DNA of 64,000 bases from Linaria vulgaris. Lineage: Eukaryota; Streptophyta; Magnoliopsida; Lamiales; Plantaginaceae. The notes beneath the pieces are model-generated. The model was given only the letters and a program-made list of their open reading frames with translations. It did no database searches and was not told where the DNA came from. The stretch spans positions 89,336,033 through 89,400,032 of the forward strand of contig OX415254.1 in the NCBI GenBank assembly GCA_948329865.1, given 5' to 3'. The translations under genes and the position numbers were made by a program. Below, piece after piece: positions 23,831-35,850 of this stretch (position 1 is its first letter; each line of letters starts with the position of its first letter).

Positions 23831-23868
<38 letters not shown>

Positions 23869-23981
23869 TTGACACAGTCAGTCTCCTTATACCCCCCTCT
23901 TTCCTTAAACCTTCATACACAAAATTCCCAAAATTCCCAAAATTTGCCCTAATTTTATCAAATTCACTGAAATAAAAAACA
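23177..23981 (+). promoter_or_regulatory. Upstream region, TATA box, G-box and leader of the bZIP gene
   Basis: The TATA box CTATAAAA lies at 23802-23809, followed at once by the G-box CACGTG at 23811-23816, about 170 bp before the start codon. A GT run and then a GA run (about 23831-23868) follow, near where transcription should start. The rest of the stretch shows no gene. Confidence 0.6.
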
Positions 23982-26527
23982 ATGTCCGATCCGCTAATTT
24001 CACCCGCCGATTTCGACCCGGGACTCCCAATTCCCCCGATCGACGGTTCATTCTTGTCCGGCGAGAATCAAAACGACGACGTATCGCTCGACGAAATCGA
24101 TTTCGATTTCTCGTTCGATGATCTCGTCCTTCCGTTTTCCGAGGACCTTGATGGTTTGTTTGACCGTAACCAAATGCATAACTCCGTTTGTTTTCCGGAA
24201 TCTGAGATGGGTTTGCCCCAAATTGGGCCGGAGTTTGGTGAATTGAAAAATGGGGTTTTTAAATCATCACCTGAAATGCGTCATTTTTCCGGTGGTGGTG
24301 GTGGTGGTGGTGTTGACGTTGATGACGATCATAGCCCGGATGGATCTGGTGTGTTGGATTCATCGTCGCCTGGGGTGGATTCTGTTCAGATTTCGGGGTA
24401 TTTGGATGTTCCGTCTCCGGAGTCGAACGGATCGAATCGCGGGAGTTCTGGGAATGGAGATGTTGATGTGAAGGGAGTGGATTTTCCTGTGGCGGAGTCT
24501 GGGGGTGGTTCGGGGCGTTGTGGGTCTAATTTATCGGAGAATTCGAATAATTGCGCCCCTAGATCGGGGAGTTCTTCTCCCGATTCGAGTAACAGTTCGG
24601 TTAGGGTTGGGGTTGTTGATCAGAAGATTAAGTTGGAAGATTCGGGCAATAGTAAAAAAGTCAATGGTTCCGTGTTGAAAAGGAAGAAGGTAGTTGAAGA
24701 TTCTGCGGTGTGTAATAATGTCGAGTGGAGGATTAGTAAGTATAGGAAATCTAACGTTAATGTAGAGAATGACCAAATTACTGAAAGTAACGGTAGCTTG
24801 AGCGAGGAGGATGAGAAGAGAAAGGCGAGGCTGATGAGGAATAGAGAGAGTGCGCAGTTGTCAAGGCAGAGGAAGAAGCATTATGTAGAGGAGCTGGAGG
24901 ATAAGGTGAAGAACATGCATGCGACGATTCAGGACCTGAACGCGAAGATTTCGTACTTCATGGCGGAAAATGTTACCCTTAAGCAGCAAATGGGTAATCC
25001 GGGTGGTGGCGGTGGAGTACCGCTTCCTCAAATGGCACCACCGCCTCCTGGGATGTACCCACATCCAGCCATGATGTATCCCTGGATGCCATGTGTTCCA
25101 CCGTATATGATGAAGCCACAAGGGTCTCAAGTGCCACTGGTTCCAATCCCCAGGTTAAAACCGCAGCAGCCTGCACCGGCACCCAAAGTGAGCAAGAAGG
25201 TGGATAGTAAGAAGAGCGAGGGGCCAAAGACTAAGAAAGTTGCTGGTGTTAGTTTCTTGGGATTGCTGTTTTTCATAATGTTGTTTGGAGGCTTGGTTCC
25301 TATGGTCAATGTGAGATTTGGTGGAGTTAGGGAGTCTTTTAGCGGTGGAGAAATTAGAAATGGAGGTAGGTTTTACCAGGAACACCGTGGGAGAGTGTTG
25401 ATGGCGAATGGGACTGAGTACGGTGTTAGAAAAGAATTTAGCGGTAATAGTAGTGTACAATGTGATCCGAGAGGTAATGGGAGCGAACCTCTTGTTGCAT
25501 CATTGTATGTTCCTAGGAACGATAAACTAGTTAAAATAGATGGGAATTTGATCATCCACTCTGTTTTGGCAAGTGAGAAGGCCATGGCATCTAATGGAAA
25601 GGATGGTCAAGAGACTGGTCTGGCAGTTCCTCAAGATCTATCTCCTGCTATTCCAGTTGCAGGTGTGGTAAGGAACGGTGCTAGACATCCTCTCCTAAGG
25701 GCTCTTGGTTCTGGTTCAGGGGAAAAGGATGATTTGAAGACAACAGCTACTGATGGAGAGCTTCAACAATGGTTCCGAGAAGGCCTTGCAGGTAACTTTA
25801 CCCATCAGTTTTCAAATGATGTTTAGTTGTTTATATAATATTTGGTGTAAATCTCCTTCTATCTATATGAATCTTGTTCTTAATTGAAACACGCCACTTC
25901 TCAAATGGCTTACTTAGAACCTGGGAACTATATTGGTTAAGTAAATCTTGCATTTGATTGCACAAGACATTTCATGTCTAGAGAAGTCATCTTTTTCCAA
26001 CTTAGCTTCGTAGGGGCAAAATGTAATATATCTGCTCTTATCTTACCCACGGTCCGTGTTTAATATCACTATGTCTTCACTTGTGTTCAGGGCCAATGTT
26101 GAGTTCCGGCATGTGTACTGAAGTGTTCCAGTTTGATGTCTCATCAGCCATAGTCCCGGCCACCACTTCAAGAAATATTTCTGAAGAGCACAACCTGAAT
26201 TCTACTCACCTCAGTAAAGGAAGGAATAGAAGGATCCTCCATGGTCTTCCTATTCCACTTCATGAATCCTCGCAGAATAACTCTAGAGAACATGCTGGAA
26301 GAAATGCACAGAAAGAAAACTTGAATGGAAACAAGAACACGTCGTCCATGGTGGTCTCTGTGCTCGTGGATCCTAGAGAGGCAGGTGATGCTGATGTGGA
26401 CGGTGTGATGGGAAAGAAGTCGCTATCGCGCATTTTTGTTGTTGTATTAATCGACAGTGTCAAGTATGTAACTTACTCATGTATGCTTCCGTTCATGGGA
26501 TCTTCTCCTCATCTAGTGACGGCTTGA
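23982..26527 (+). CDS. bZIP17: Membrane-anchored bZIP transcription factor, bZIP17/bZIP49 type
   Basis: Two exons, 23982-25791 and 26091-26527, GT-AG and in phase, give 748 residues. The N-terminal part is acidic, Ser/Gly-rich and likely activating. The bZIP basic region lies at about residues 276-298 (NRESAQLSRQRKK) with the leucine zipper to about 330. One transmembrane segment follows at about 421-441 (GVSFLGLLFFIMLFGG). The lumenal C-terminal half has several N-glycosylation sequons and two candidate site-1-protease motifs, RVLM near 470 and RRIL near 650. In this family, ER or salt stress moves the protein to the Golgi, S1P and S2P cleave it, and the freed bZIP part enters the nucleus to induce chaperone genes. 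Arabidopsis has several paralogues; the neighbours here match those of bZIP49, so the symbol marks the group only. Confidence 0.92.
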
Positions 26528-27062
26528 GGATTGAATGCGAACTAAGGCGCAAGTGTCTGCTAAATCAGTTTTTGTAGATAGTGAGGCATATCAGTCCTCA
26601 GGAAATATAACTTATATACTACTATAAGCTCTATGTAACTTGAAGCTTAGTTAAGTTAAACTATGATCAAACTTTTAGAAGTGAACTGATGATGTAGATT
26701 GATGCTTTTATTATCTGACTAAACGATCAGTAATAAAATTTAGTTCCTTTCAACTTTGTGATTTCTTTTACCTTCTATGTTCGCTTCATTTTCATATCCT
26801 GTATATTGATAATTCAACAAGAGCGATCCCTGTAACTTCTAAAAATTAATTCAGATGCAAGTTATTTATGGAAAAAGGCTGTATATCTAAGCATTACAAT
26901 CTTCAAAATCTCTTGAAGTCAATACATTTAACATGAATACAAAATCTTGTTTTAATGGATGTCATAGCATTTCAAATCATTACAGGACTTGTTTTCATAT
27001 ACAAAAACACTCTACGCACAGCTAAAACAGTATGCATTCGCCTTCTCTTCTTTGAGGATGTT
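26528..27062. other. Convergent 3' flanks of the bZIP and PPD6 genes
   Basis: The two genes converge here, so the 535 bp between their stop codons must hold both 3' UTRs. An AATAAA-like signal (AATAAAAT, about 26732) fits the bZIP side. No other feature is visible. Confidence 0.55.
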
Positions 27063-29084
27063 TTATATTTCAAAGGAGTCGAGAATTGCCTGCAAAGTTT
27101 TCTCTGAAGTCTGCCACTGTTTATCGTTGGCGCTGGCAACAAAGAGGACAACAGTGCTTCCTTTTGCCGTCGCCTTGGCGAGATTGTGTGATCCCGTGAG
27201 AGCATATGGAGTCTCAAGAACATATTTATAGTACTGCATAGAAACATAGTGAAGATTAGTATCTCCAAGCCAAAGATACCAAATTCATTGGTGGCCACAG
27301 TTTAGTTTAATGGGAACCAAGAGAAGAATGTGAAGTGATGAGAGGGAGAGAGTTTACTGTTTGACCGCCTCGTTTCTCGATAGAAGACTCAATGAGTTCA
27401 TCAGGATCTAATGTGTTGCCAGTTACAAAAGGACCCAGAGAAGCTATGAGTTTTTCAGGGCTCCCAATATCTTCAATTGTTGCGTTAGGCTTGTTGGTGA
27501 GGCGTATCAATGGAGAAGCGACCACCTGAACTTTTCCTTGTTTCTCGTTTTCAAATTTAACCTCAATCCAGGGCTCTGCACACTTAGGCTGGCAATAATT
27601 GCCGGAGAGAATGTTGGCTATTCTCAGCTGTTTCCATGTAGGTGGCAGGATGAACTTGTAGGGCTGTACATTTCCTGCAACCAACTAGATTCAGAGATTT
27701 CATAAGCACAAAGAGAAAAAATTTAGTAAAAAGTGGAGGGGAGTGTCTAAACAAATGAGATGTGACAAGATTTGCGGTTGCCAAGACGAGCGGTAAGCCA
27801 AAACAATTGCACACTTGGACTAATTGGTTGCTTATATAACAATGAATACTTCATCATCTAACATGAGCTTGTGAATTCACTGATCAAAACTATAACCGGA
27901 TCTTGATACATTTTGACAAACCTGAATTCAGTTGTAAAGAATCATCTATGAGTACATATCTAATATTCTTTGCATAGACATCTTTTCCGTTTTGAAATAG
28001 ACTATGAACAATGAAGACGTGAAAATTCAATAGCATTCGAAGAGACTTCAAAAACAGCGGGAATCATATAATCAAGATAACACAACAATATCCTCTGCGA
28101 CTCAATGCTTTATTAGGTACTCACATCAATCTTGTCAATGCACGTTATATAAAGTTGAGAATAAAGCTAAAAGATCGTGATTCTTAAACTACATATTTCA
28201 GTTACTCCCATGTACCATAGTTCCCCACGAACCTTCCCATCTTCATTATTTTATCCCATTTCATGAGGTCAAATTTACAGAGAGGCTACATGAGCATTCC
28301 TCAGATTCCATGCTGCATTGCTTTGTAATCACGTAGCTTACTGCTGACGAGAGCCTCGTATCAAACAGATCCCAGAAATTAGAAAGAAATACTATCTGAG
28401 TATGGACTAAATTGTTGAGGCTCAAGGGCCAGATTTATGGGGATGCTACTATCATTATTCCTAGACTTCTACGCGACATTCCCTCGCATACTTCAACGCT
28501 AGCAAGAATCAGATCACAGAGATGCTACTTGGTTATTCCTCAAGTTGCACGTCACGTTCCATCGCGTACTTCTTTGCTAGCAAGAACCTCACAAACAAAA
28601 TTCCAGAACACTCATTCTCTTAAAATTACCATTTCCCATGAAAGCAATATCAGAATCACCAATTCTAGTTCACTATCCACAAATACAACATCATATACCT
28701 TCCAACCCACTACTAATTAAACAATAACCTTCACAATAACAAATGTCTAAATACACTATATCCACATTAAACATATTACATCACATTTGTTTGTTCCCTT
28801 ATATTACCTGCACGAAGAGCCGGTGTGTCTTTCGAAGTGGCCTTAAAAAGAACGAAAGACGGGTCGGTAGGCGAAGGCGGGAGGAAGGATCCCACCTCAA
28901 TTTCTTTGGCTAGTGATGGTGGTGGAGCAGAAATTGTCAATGGCAGCAGGGCTAATGACCCATTCAAGAATTCTCTTTTTGAAATGTGCAAGATGGAATC
29001 TTTATGGGTTTTTGGAGATATTTTGTGGCTATTTAATGATATCGAAAATGGGAATTTGGTGGAAAGTGAAGAGCTTACTGCCAT
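27063..29084 (-). CDS. PPD6: PsbP domain-containing protein 6, thylakoid lumen
   Basis: Three exons, 29084-28808, 27674-27358 and 27233-27063, are joined in phase with GT-AG borders (254 residues). The first about 60 residues form a two-step plastid signal: a Ser-rich transit peptide, then KREFLNGSLALLPL with a hydrophobic stretch ending SLAKE, typical of lumen targeting (KR rather than twin Arg). The mature part matches the PsbP fold family: NVQPYKFILPPTWKQ, then YCQPKCAEPWIEVKFE with its two cysteines, and a C-terminal YKYVLETPYALTGSHN region. PPD proteins are lumenal relatives of the photosystem II subunit PsbP; the exact job of PPD6 is unsettled and its cysteines are considered redox-sensitive. 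The length agrees with the Arabidopsis protein of about 260 residues. The first intron is 1133 bp. Confidence 0.92.
28277..28612. repeat. Degenerate ~80-160-bp repeats in PPD6 intron 1
   Basis: Three loosely related blocks start near 28277, 28437 and 28519. Each contains a GATGCTAC/GGCTAC word, ATTCCTC and an ACTTC..GCTAGCAAGAA-like word. Similarity is weak and indels are common. Confidence 0.45.
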
Positions 29085-30344
29085 TTTTTTTTTTTGGAAG
29101 TGTGACTGAGAGATTTGTGATGTTGGTTTGATGAAGAGATGTTATGGCTGACAGTTTGGCTTAGCTCCCATTTCTTGTTATCCGCTTTCGGATTAGATTT
29201 GGTCTGCTTTCTTTGGAAATAAACAAGAATAACATCCGAGCCGGTAATAAACTATGAATAAATCACGTCCAGTCGTGTACACGAATTCATTGTCTCTGTT
29301 CGTTACCCTTGAAAAGTATGTCTTCATTTTTTTTTTTATGAAAGAACTTTGAACAAAAATAAAATTATTTGGGTAAATAATATATGTAGAGCAATTCTCT
29401 AGAGAGCAAAATTAAGAAAATGTCAATTTTAACCCTTTAAAGATCAAAATAAAAAAGAGCATACACAATGTGAAGAAATTGATTAAATCATAAGTTACAA
29501 AAAGTCCTCAAAATCATTTACCTTCTTGTTGCGCGCGATTATGTTGTAATGGCTTAATGAGATATTACACTGGTAACGATTATGTTGCTTATGTAAATTT
29601 TATACATTGTGTCAATAAAGTATTGTTATAGACTGACAAAAGATATCATTGTAATAATCTTACAAAGCATGGTGGTTTTAATTTGTGTACAGTTATTATA
29701 TTTGAGTAATTTGTTCGTTGTGGTGAATTTGGCTTCTAGGCTAGTGTTATTGGTGGTGATTATCGGTTATGTTTTAGGTTAGTATATTTTATTATAACTG
29801 AGTAAATTTTCGAAGAGACTTTATAATTTTCAATTAAATAATGCAGATATGTGAATTTGATTAAGTAGTATAAATGACATTACTATGCAAAAGGAGTAAA
29901 GTTGAAATTCATTACTGAACACTTGTTTTATCTTAGATACATAAAATTAACTACTATACTCTTGGATCTTCTTTATGTACTCGTTTAGTGATAGATGAAT
30001 TTAACTCATTCATTCACAAACTCTAACTGTTATATATAAAAACTAAACCAAACTACACATATAACACATTATATTAGATTTTAATCATAGGTAACATTTG
30101 TATAAATAAACTATCACTATAAATAAGCTACTTCCCTTAATCTTAATACATTCACCTAATTCCTCATCAAATCAGTGAGTTAAAATTTGAAATTGAAATC
30201 TATAAGCAAATTAATTAAGATAAACAGCAAAAAATGACTGAGCTTATAACTCAGATTAGCATTAATTAACTCAATACCAGTCATTAACTCAAAATAAAAT
30301 GGCAACATGGCCAACGAAGGGTGTTTTGAGTATTGTAAGCTAAC
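29085..30344. other. AT-rich intergenic region
   Basis: No coding sequence or mobile-element terminus was recognised. The part just after 29084 is the promoter side of PPD6, and the part before 30345 is the 3' side of the F-box gene. Confidence 0.5.
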
Positions 30345-31904
30345 CTAAAACGAGGACTCCGGTTCATAGATCACAACCGATGCACGAATCGAGCTGTTAG
30401 GAAAATTCGAGAGACGCCACTCGATTTCAGTCTCCGATACAAATGGTGCATCACGATCAGGGAGTATCAAACTCTCAAGTCTTGTCACATGGTCCAGCAC
30501 ATACCTAGCAAGATCGAGTCGTCTCGTTGTGCCTCCAAACGCAATCAATATTACAATCTTGAGTTGAGACGAATTCCCCTCATACTCGTGCTCATGATAC
30601 TGAAGAAGAAGAAGAAGAAGAAGAAGAAGAAGAAGAAGAAGAAGAAGAAGAAGAAGAAGAAGAAGAAGAAGAAGAAGAAGAAGAAGAAGAAGAAGCTGCT
30701 CAACGAAACTTTGCAACCACAATTGTATGACTTAAGCTATTTAATTTACTTTTGCGCGCGGTTATGGCTTACGGACCTTATATAGTGAGAGTGTCTCAAG
30801 AGACGGCATTCCTTGAATTAACTTCAACATCGCCTTACAGCTTACGTGGTTGTAAGTTTCCAGTTGCTTCAGTTTATTAAAGCAACAGGGCAGACTAGAG
30901 TAGAGACTTGATGTAAGGGCCTTGAAAATAATAAGTATCAGATGTTCAATACTCAATAGTCACTTTAAAAAGTAAGCCTAACAAGATCCTGTAACACAAG
31001 ACAAATGTTAGAGACTACTAACCTCAACAATGAAATGTCCAGATAGTTTTAAGTACTCCAAAGTAGCGGGAAACCTGTTCAATAGCGCACGAGCTTGATC
31101 TCTACATAAATATGCAATAGCAATATCCGCATTTACAAGTGATGCTGTGGTAACAACAACTTCCTCTGAGATATAATAATAACCACGACATTCAAACTTT
31201 TTGAGCTTTGGTCCATAGATCTTGATCTTGGTTTTACATCTGTTGTGAAATCTCATAAACGGGCCCTTAACGAGTAATCTAGTCAATTCAGGAGCATTGA
31301 TCTCGACAGACTTCACACCCCGCCATTCGCAATGTTCCAGTTCCAATTCTCTTAAAACAGGGAAATTTAATAAACCATCGCCAGCATTAGCAATTAGTTT
31401 GACCCCATTACCAAGAGACAGAATCTTGAGGTTGGGAAAACCCTTATTCATAAGGGAAGTAAACAAAGTACACCTCAATTTAAGCTTCAACTTTGTCAAT
31501 GATTCGCAGTTGTAAAAGTCGTCATGAAAAGCACCGCCCCGACACTTATAAGCCGTGATCTCAAAATTCTGAATGCCTCGCGTTGAAACAGCCACTGCCC
31601 ATCTTTCCAAGTGAACCGAAGCCATCACTCCATTGCACCTAAGACGAAAACTTTCTATGTTGCGATCTCGTGTTAAATCGAGTATCTTGTAGATGAAGGT
31701 AAGGAAGTCTTTCCTCTTAGTCTTCCTAAGATGAGGTACACTTGCTTCGTCAATATGGATGTTGTAAATGGACGTCCACTTGTGTTTCCAATCATTGGAC
31801 AAGGCCGAGGTTCGTATAGCATCCTCCGATGGTAGGCGGGATAGAATGTGGCACACGACACTTTCGGGTAATTTACTAATCCGGTCTTCATCACTTTCGT
31901 CCAT
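30345..31904 (-). CDS. F-box/LRR protein
   Basis: Predicted exons are 31904-31023, 30920-30777 and 30599-30345, all phase 0, giving 426 residues. Residues about 8-50 form an F-box (ISKLPESVVCHILSRLPSED, with the plant-typical KHKW after it), which should bind a SKP1-like protein of an SCF ubiquitin ligase. Leucine-rich repeats follow (FPNLKILSLGNGVKL, FPVLRELELEHCEW). The last exon (QLKIVILIAFGGTTRRLDLA) has the look of the C-terminal part of FBD-type family members. The second donor is weak (AAGGTCCGT). The last intron ends with a (CTT)n tract and CAG. If the tract were instead coding it would give about 31 leucines, which I consider unlikely. Substrate is unknown. Confidence 0.75.
30602..30694. 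repeat. (GAA)31 trinucleotide microsatellite at a 3' splice site
   Basis: Thirty-one uninterrupted GAA units on the plus strand are read as (TTC)31 in the direction of the F-box gene, ending one base from the predicted CAG acceptor at 30600. The tract would serve as the polypyrimidine tract of the last intron. Confidence 0.93.
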
Positions 31905-32408
31905 GTATCTCGTAAATCAACCTGAGACGTCAAAGGTATTCGTTTTGACGCAAAAACGGAAGAGGAATAATCGAACAAAAACTGGAATTCACATGAATTT
32001 AAAGTTAATAGTCTTGACTCAATTTAGTTGCTAGGAAAATATGGAAATAAAGTAAAGATATCTTATTTTTCATCTGTTTGGCAACTTGTGATTTTCCGAG
32101 GGAAGAAAGAAAATCTTCAGAAAAAATAAGAAATATATTCAAATCTTAATCAATATATTCCAAATCTTTTGAAATATTATAAAGATCTTATATTATCAGT
32201 TTTTATCTAATTATATTATGCCTTATAGATTATATCGTGCTTGTAGACTAAAATAGTAATTAGAAGTTTAAACTTGGTGTTTAAAAGATTAAAAAAAGTT
32301 AATTAGCAACCGTATTTGTTGAATGAAGTTATAAAAATTGTATAGGATTCACATAAAATAATTTTAAAGAGAACTTAAAAAATAAAAATAAGAAACAATT
32401 TAATAAAA
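31905..32408. other. Promoter side of the F-box gene, AT-rich
   Basis: No gene was seen. Part of it (about 32080-32160) has TTTTCC/GGAAAA words like the Tourist MITEs but no recognisable ends. Confidence 0.45.
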
Positions 32409-32867
32409 CTAGAAACGCTGGCACGCGGTTCTCGCGTGATTAAGAATATATTTTAATTTATATGGTAAGAAAAATAACTCGAATAAGTAAATATTAAACA
32501 TATATAAGGATAGAGAATTTATATAGAAAGTTTCAAATTTTGGAAAACTAAATCATAATCACCATAATTATTGTAGTTAATAATTCTACTTAAATCCTAA
32601 GGCTAGATTAGGAATTTAATAATATAATATTGTGTCAACACTAAAATTATAAGGCTAAAATTAGAAATTAAAAATTTGGTGTCACAAGTTGTCTTTCTTT
32701 ATATAATAACTAGCAAATGTAGCACGCGGTTCCGCGAGCATAATTCTTTTTTCAATGTCATTCTATGTGGGTTAAAGAAGAAGATTTATTTAGATAACAT
32801 GTCCCATAAATTCTGAGTAGAACAATGGAAGAAAATGAGATTATGGAAAAAGTAAGTCATTAATTAT

Positions 32868-34096
32868 TGTTAACCCTAAAAAATAAATAAGGGATTATAC
32901 GAGTTAAACAAAAGATTAACCCTTAAATTAGGGATTAATCCCAAGGACGATACTATCGTCACGAACACTCTCGTATGTCACATACCCTACTATGGTATGA
33001 CGTGGCACCCGAAGAGATACTAGAGTCCCTCGGATCTCACATACCCGATTATGGTACGACGTGACATCCGAGCGGGCACCAAAGCGTCCCTTGGAAAGTC
33101 AAGATGAATAAAAATAAGAAATCAACGTGGCATCGGAAAAAGAGTAAACCCCGATGGATCCACGCGACTCTGATATCCATCACTGCGCCAAGAGAGACCA
33201 CTGTACGAGAATACTTCCTTGCTGAACGCTCCCCAAAGCCCTCAGAATTATCACCCTGAAGGCTAAATTCACAATACGACGTCTTACTCAAAGCACAAGT
33301 CACCAAAGTCACTTACCCCGAAGGTCCGAGCCAAGAAAGTTACTCAGCCAAGGCCAGGAAGCCCTCAGAGAATTGTTCCCAAAGGAACCACTACTCTAAT
33401 GACGACAAGAAACGCTCGGAACCCATACTACGAAGATCCAGACGCAAGAGCACAGCCTTACTTGCATAATGATGCCCTCGAGGCCCACCTCACGAACATG
33501 AAGAAGCAAATCCGCCTCTCGGAGAACCTTACCCAAGAGGATGATGAGAAAATGACTGTCCCCGGAGCAGAAACCTCATCGCACACCCACTTCACTTCAA
33601 CTAATGAACCTCCTCATGAAGTCCAGTCCCTCGGAGAAAAGAAAACAGAAGATTCAGTCCATCAAAGAGAAGAAAACAGAAGAAGCAACCCCTCGGAACT
33701 CCTCGAAGCCATCGGACAAGATAAAGATCAGCCTAATCAGCGCCTTGTCAACAAGATATACCTTATCTTATAGCAGGACACTTGTAACACATGCAACACT
33801 ACACTTGCAACACATGCATAGTGACTCAAAAGCCCCCTCCCATGCACCTTACAAGAAATCCTATATAAAAGGAGGAAAGAGGGAGGAAAAAAGGGGGAGA
33901 CGGTACACATATACTCACTCGGAAAAAAGCATAAAGTCATACCTGTAACCTTCTAAAGGGAGAAGTTCAGTGAATAAAGGAAGGATATTCTCGTAATTTT
34001 CCATAATAGTCAGTTACTCTCTTTGAACCACGGATAACGGCGTTCCGAACTTATAAATAATTCAGTTAATCGGGTATTATTCCAAACCTGTTAACA
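32868..34096 (+). repeat. 5' LTR of the gypsy element
   Basis: 1229 bp, starting TGTTAACCC and ending CCTGTTAACA. A TATA box (CTATATAAAAGG) lies at 33861-33872. A 124-codon open frame (33399-33773) upstream of the TATA box is also open in the 3' LTR. Confidence 0.95.
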
Positions 34097-34099
34097 AAA

Positions 34100-34118
34100 T
34101 GGCGCCGTCTGTGGGAAC
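34100..34118 (+). other. Primer-binding site
   Basis: TGGCGCCGTCTGTGGGAAC begins three bases after the 5' LTR. The first nine bases match the complement of the 3' end of tRNA-Asp as I recall it; the rest diverges. Confidence 0.75.
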
Positions 34119-34163
34119 GCCATAGAAGTTGTCCTCGAGCGTGTTCAAGAAAGTGAATCAACT

Positions 34164-35850
34164 ATGGAAAATTTGTTCCACAGTGAAATTCACCCACCCT
34201 ATCTGGGCAATTCGGAGGAAACTGTAGCGGATCGCCACTCCGACGAGAGGGATTTCATCAACATTCCCCGATCTGTCTTTGAAAGACTAGTGGAAGCCAC
34301 CACTCGAGTTAATACCGAGAGTTCGAGAGTCCCTTGGAAACAGCCCCAGGATCTCCGCACCAAGGAGATTACCCCTCGGAAGAAGGCGAAATTCATGCAA
34401 GAGGGGCACAATGCCCTACCCCTATTTCGTGGTATCAGGAAACTCCTCGGAGGTCGCCAGGGCGTTATGATCATCTAGAGGCTCCGAGGATAATCCGAAG
34501 AGAGGAAAGACCTCTCCATGTATATCGGCCCACCCCCACTATCACCCCCAACGGAGAGCCCACCTTGTGGGGAATCCTTGAAGATCTACGAAAGGAAGTA
34601 GGAGATCTCAAGAGAACTGTAGGACCCAAGGAAGATCCGACGTTTAAGACGTCTCCCTTTATTCCCGAAATTGCTTCTGCCCCGATTCCTTCAGGAAGGC
34701 GGCCTATTAATGTACCGTTATATACAGGATAAGCCGATGGGAGAGATCCACAAGATCACATACATCAATATCTGGCAGGAATGGACCTGTCGTCTGCCCC
34801 GGACTATGTTCTGTGTCGGGTGTTCCCCGTTACCCTCGGAGGACGAGCCCAATCCTGGTTCACCCATCTCCCTCCCAATTCAGTGGTCAACTTTGACCGA
34901 TTGGCTCACCTGTTTGTACGCCACTTCACCTGTAATCGTAGGTATCCCAAATCGGCCACTCATCTTTTTACTATCAAGCAACAAAATGATGAATCCCTTC
35001 GGGGATATATAAAACGCTTCACGGACGAAGCGCTGGATGTTCCGAACGTCAGCCCAACCATTATGGCTGATATTCTGACACAAGGACTCCGGGCGGGAGA
35101 ATTCTTCCGATACTTGATGGGGAATCATGTCACGGACATGAATGAACTCATGCAACAAGCTGAAACTCATATTCTTATGGAAGAAGCTGACCATACAAAG
35201 AGAGGGCTGGAGAAGGATGACAATGAGCGTCACGAGCATACGGAAAAGGAAGCTAAGGCAAAGGAAAAGAGTAAAGAAGGAAAACCAACCCCTCGAAAGG
35301 ACAATGGGGAGATGGTCAAGAAATTCCTTAAACCCGTGCCCCTTCCTCCGATGACCCTAGCTCCCGTGGAAGTACTCAATGTGATGCGAGGCAATGAAGA
35401 ATTGCGCTGGCCCCGGCCCGCCAAATTTCCCAATAAAGATAAGGATACGGGTAAGTACTGTAAATTCCATAAAACTTATGGACACACTACCGAGGAGTGT
35501 ACTACCCTGCGAAAAGAAATACTTCGCCTCCTGGAGGCAGGATATCTGCATAACTACCTAAAAAGAAATAATCCCGAAGAGTCCAAAACGCATGTATGGA
35601 AGAGGCCCCGAAAAGGACTTGACGAGGAAGAAGATACTCCCCACCGGCGGTCACGAGAACAAACCTCGGAACATCAGCGGAGTTCCCAAGAAAAAACCAG
35701 AAAGCATCAAAGATCCCCCCGAGAAAGAACTGCCGCGCCTCCGCGGCAATCACGGGAGAGGACCACAGGGTATCGGAACTTACCTCCTCCTCCCGACACG
35801 TATGAAGTCAACCCTTCATCGGGGCGGACGATTAACATGATAGAGGGAGG
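34164..35850 (+). pseudogene. gag of the gypsy element, frameshifted
   Basis: It starts at the ATG at 34164. The frame shifts between about 34380 and 34478, then an in-frame TAA sits at 34730-34732, after which the frame stays open to 36109. About 34790-35200 encodes the retrotransposon capsid region (GGRAQSWFTHLPPNSV, ESLRGYIKRFTDEAL). A Cys/His motif (CKFHKTYGHTTEEC) at about 35458-35500 is the nucleic-acid-binding part. A charged linker rich in Arg, Glu and Ser follows. Confidence 0.88.

Noticed and set aside
24531..25585. Several frames antisense to the bZIP gene
   Set aside because: They are shadows of the GC-rich bZIP exon and have no recognisable domains or splice logic.
30603..30722. 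A reading frame with more than 30 consecutive leucines in the F-box gene
   Set aside because: The (CTT)n run ends in CAG, both neighbouring exons are phase 0, and splicing there restores the family C-terminus, so the leucines are most likely an untranslated intron tract.
33049..33312. An 87-codon minus-strand frame present in both gypsy LTRs
   Set aside because: Being in both copies only reflects the LTR duplication; there is no domain and no promoter sign for it.
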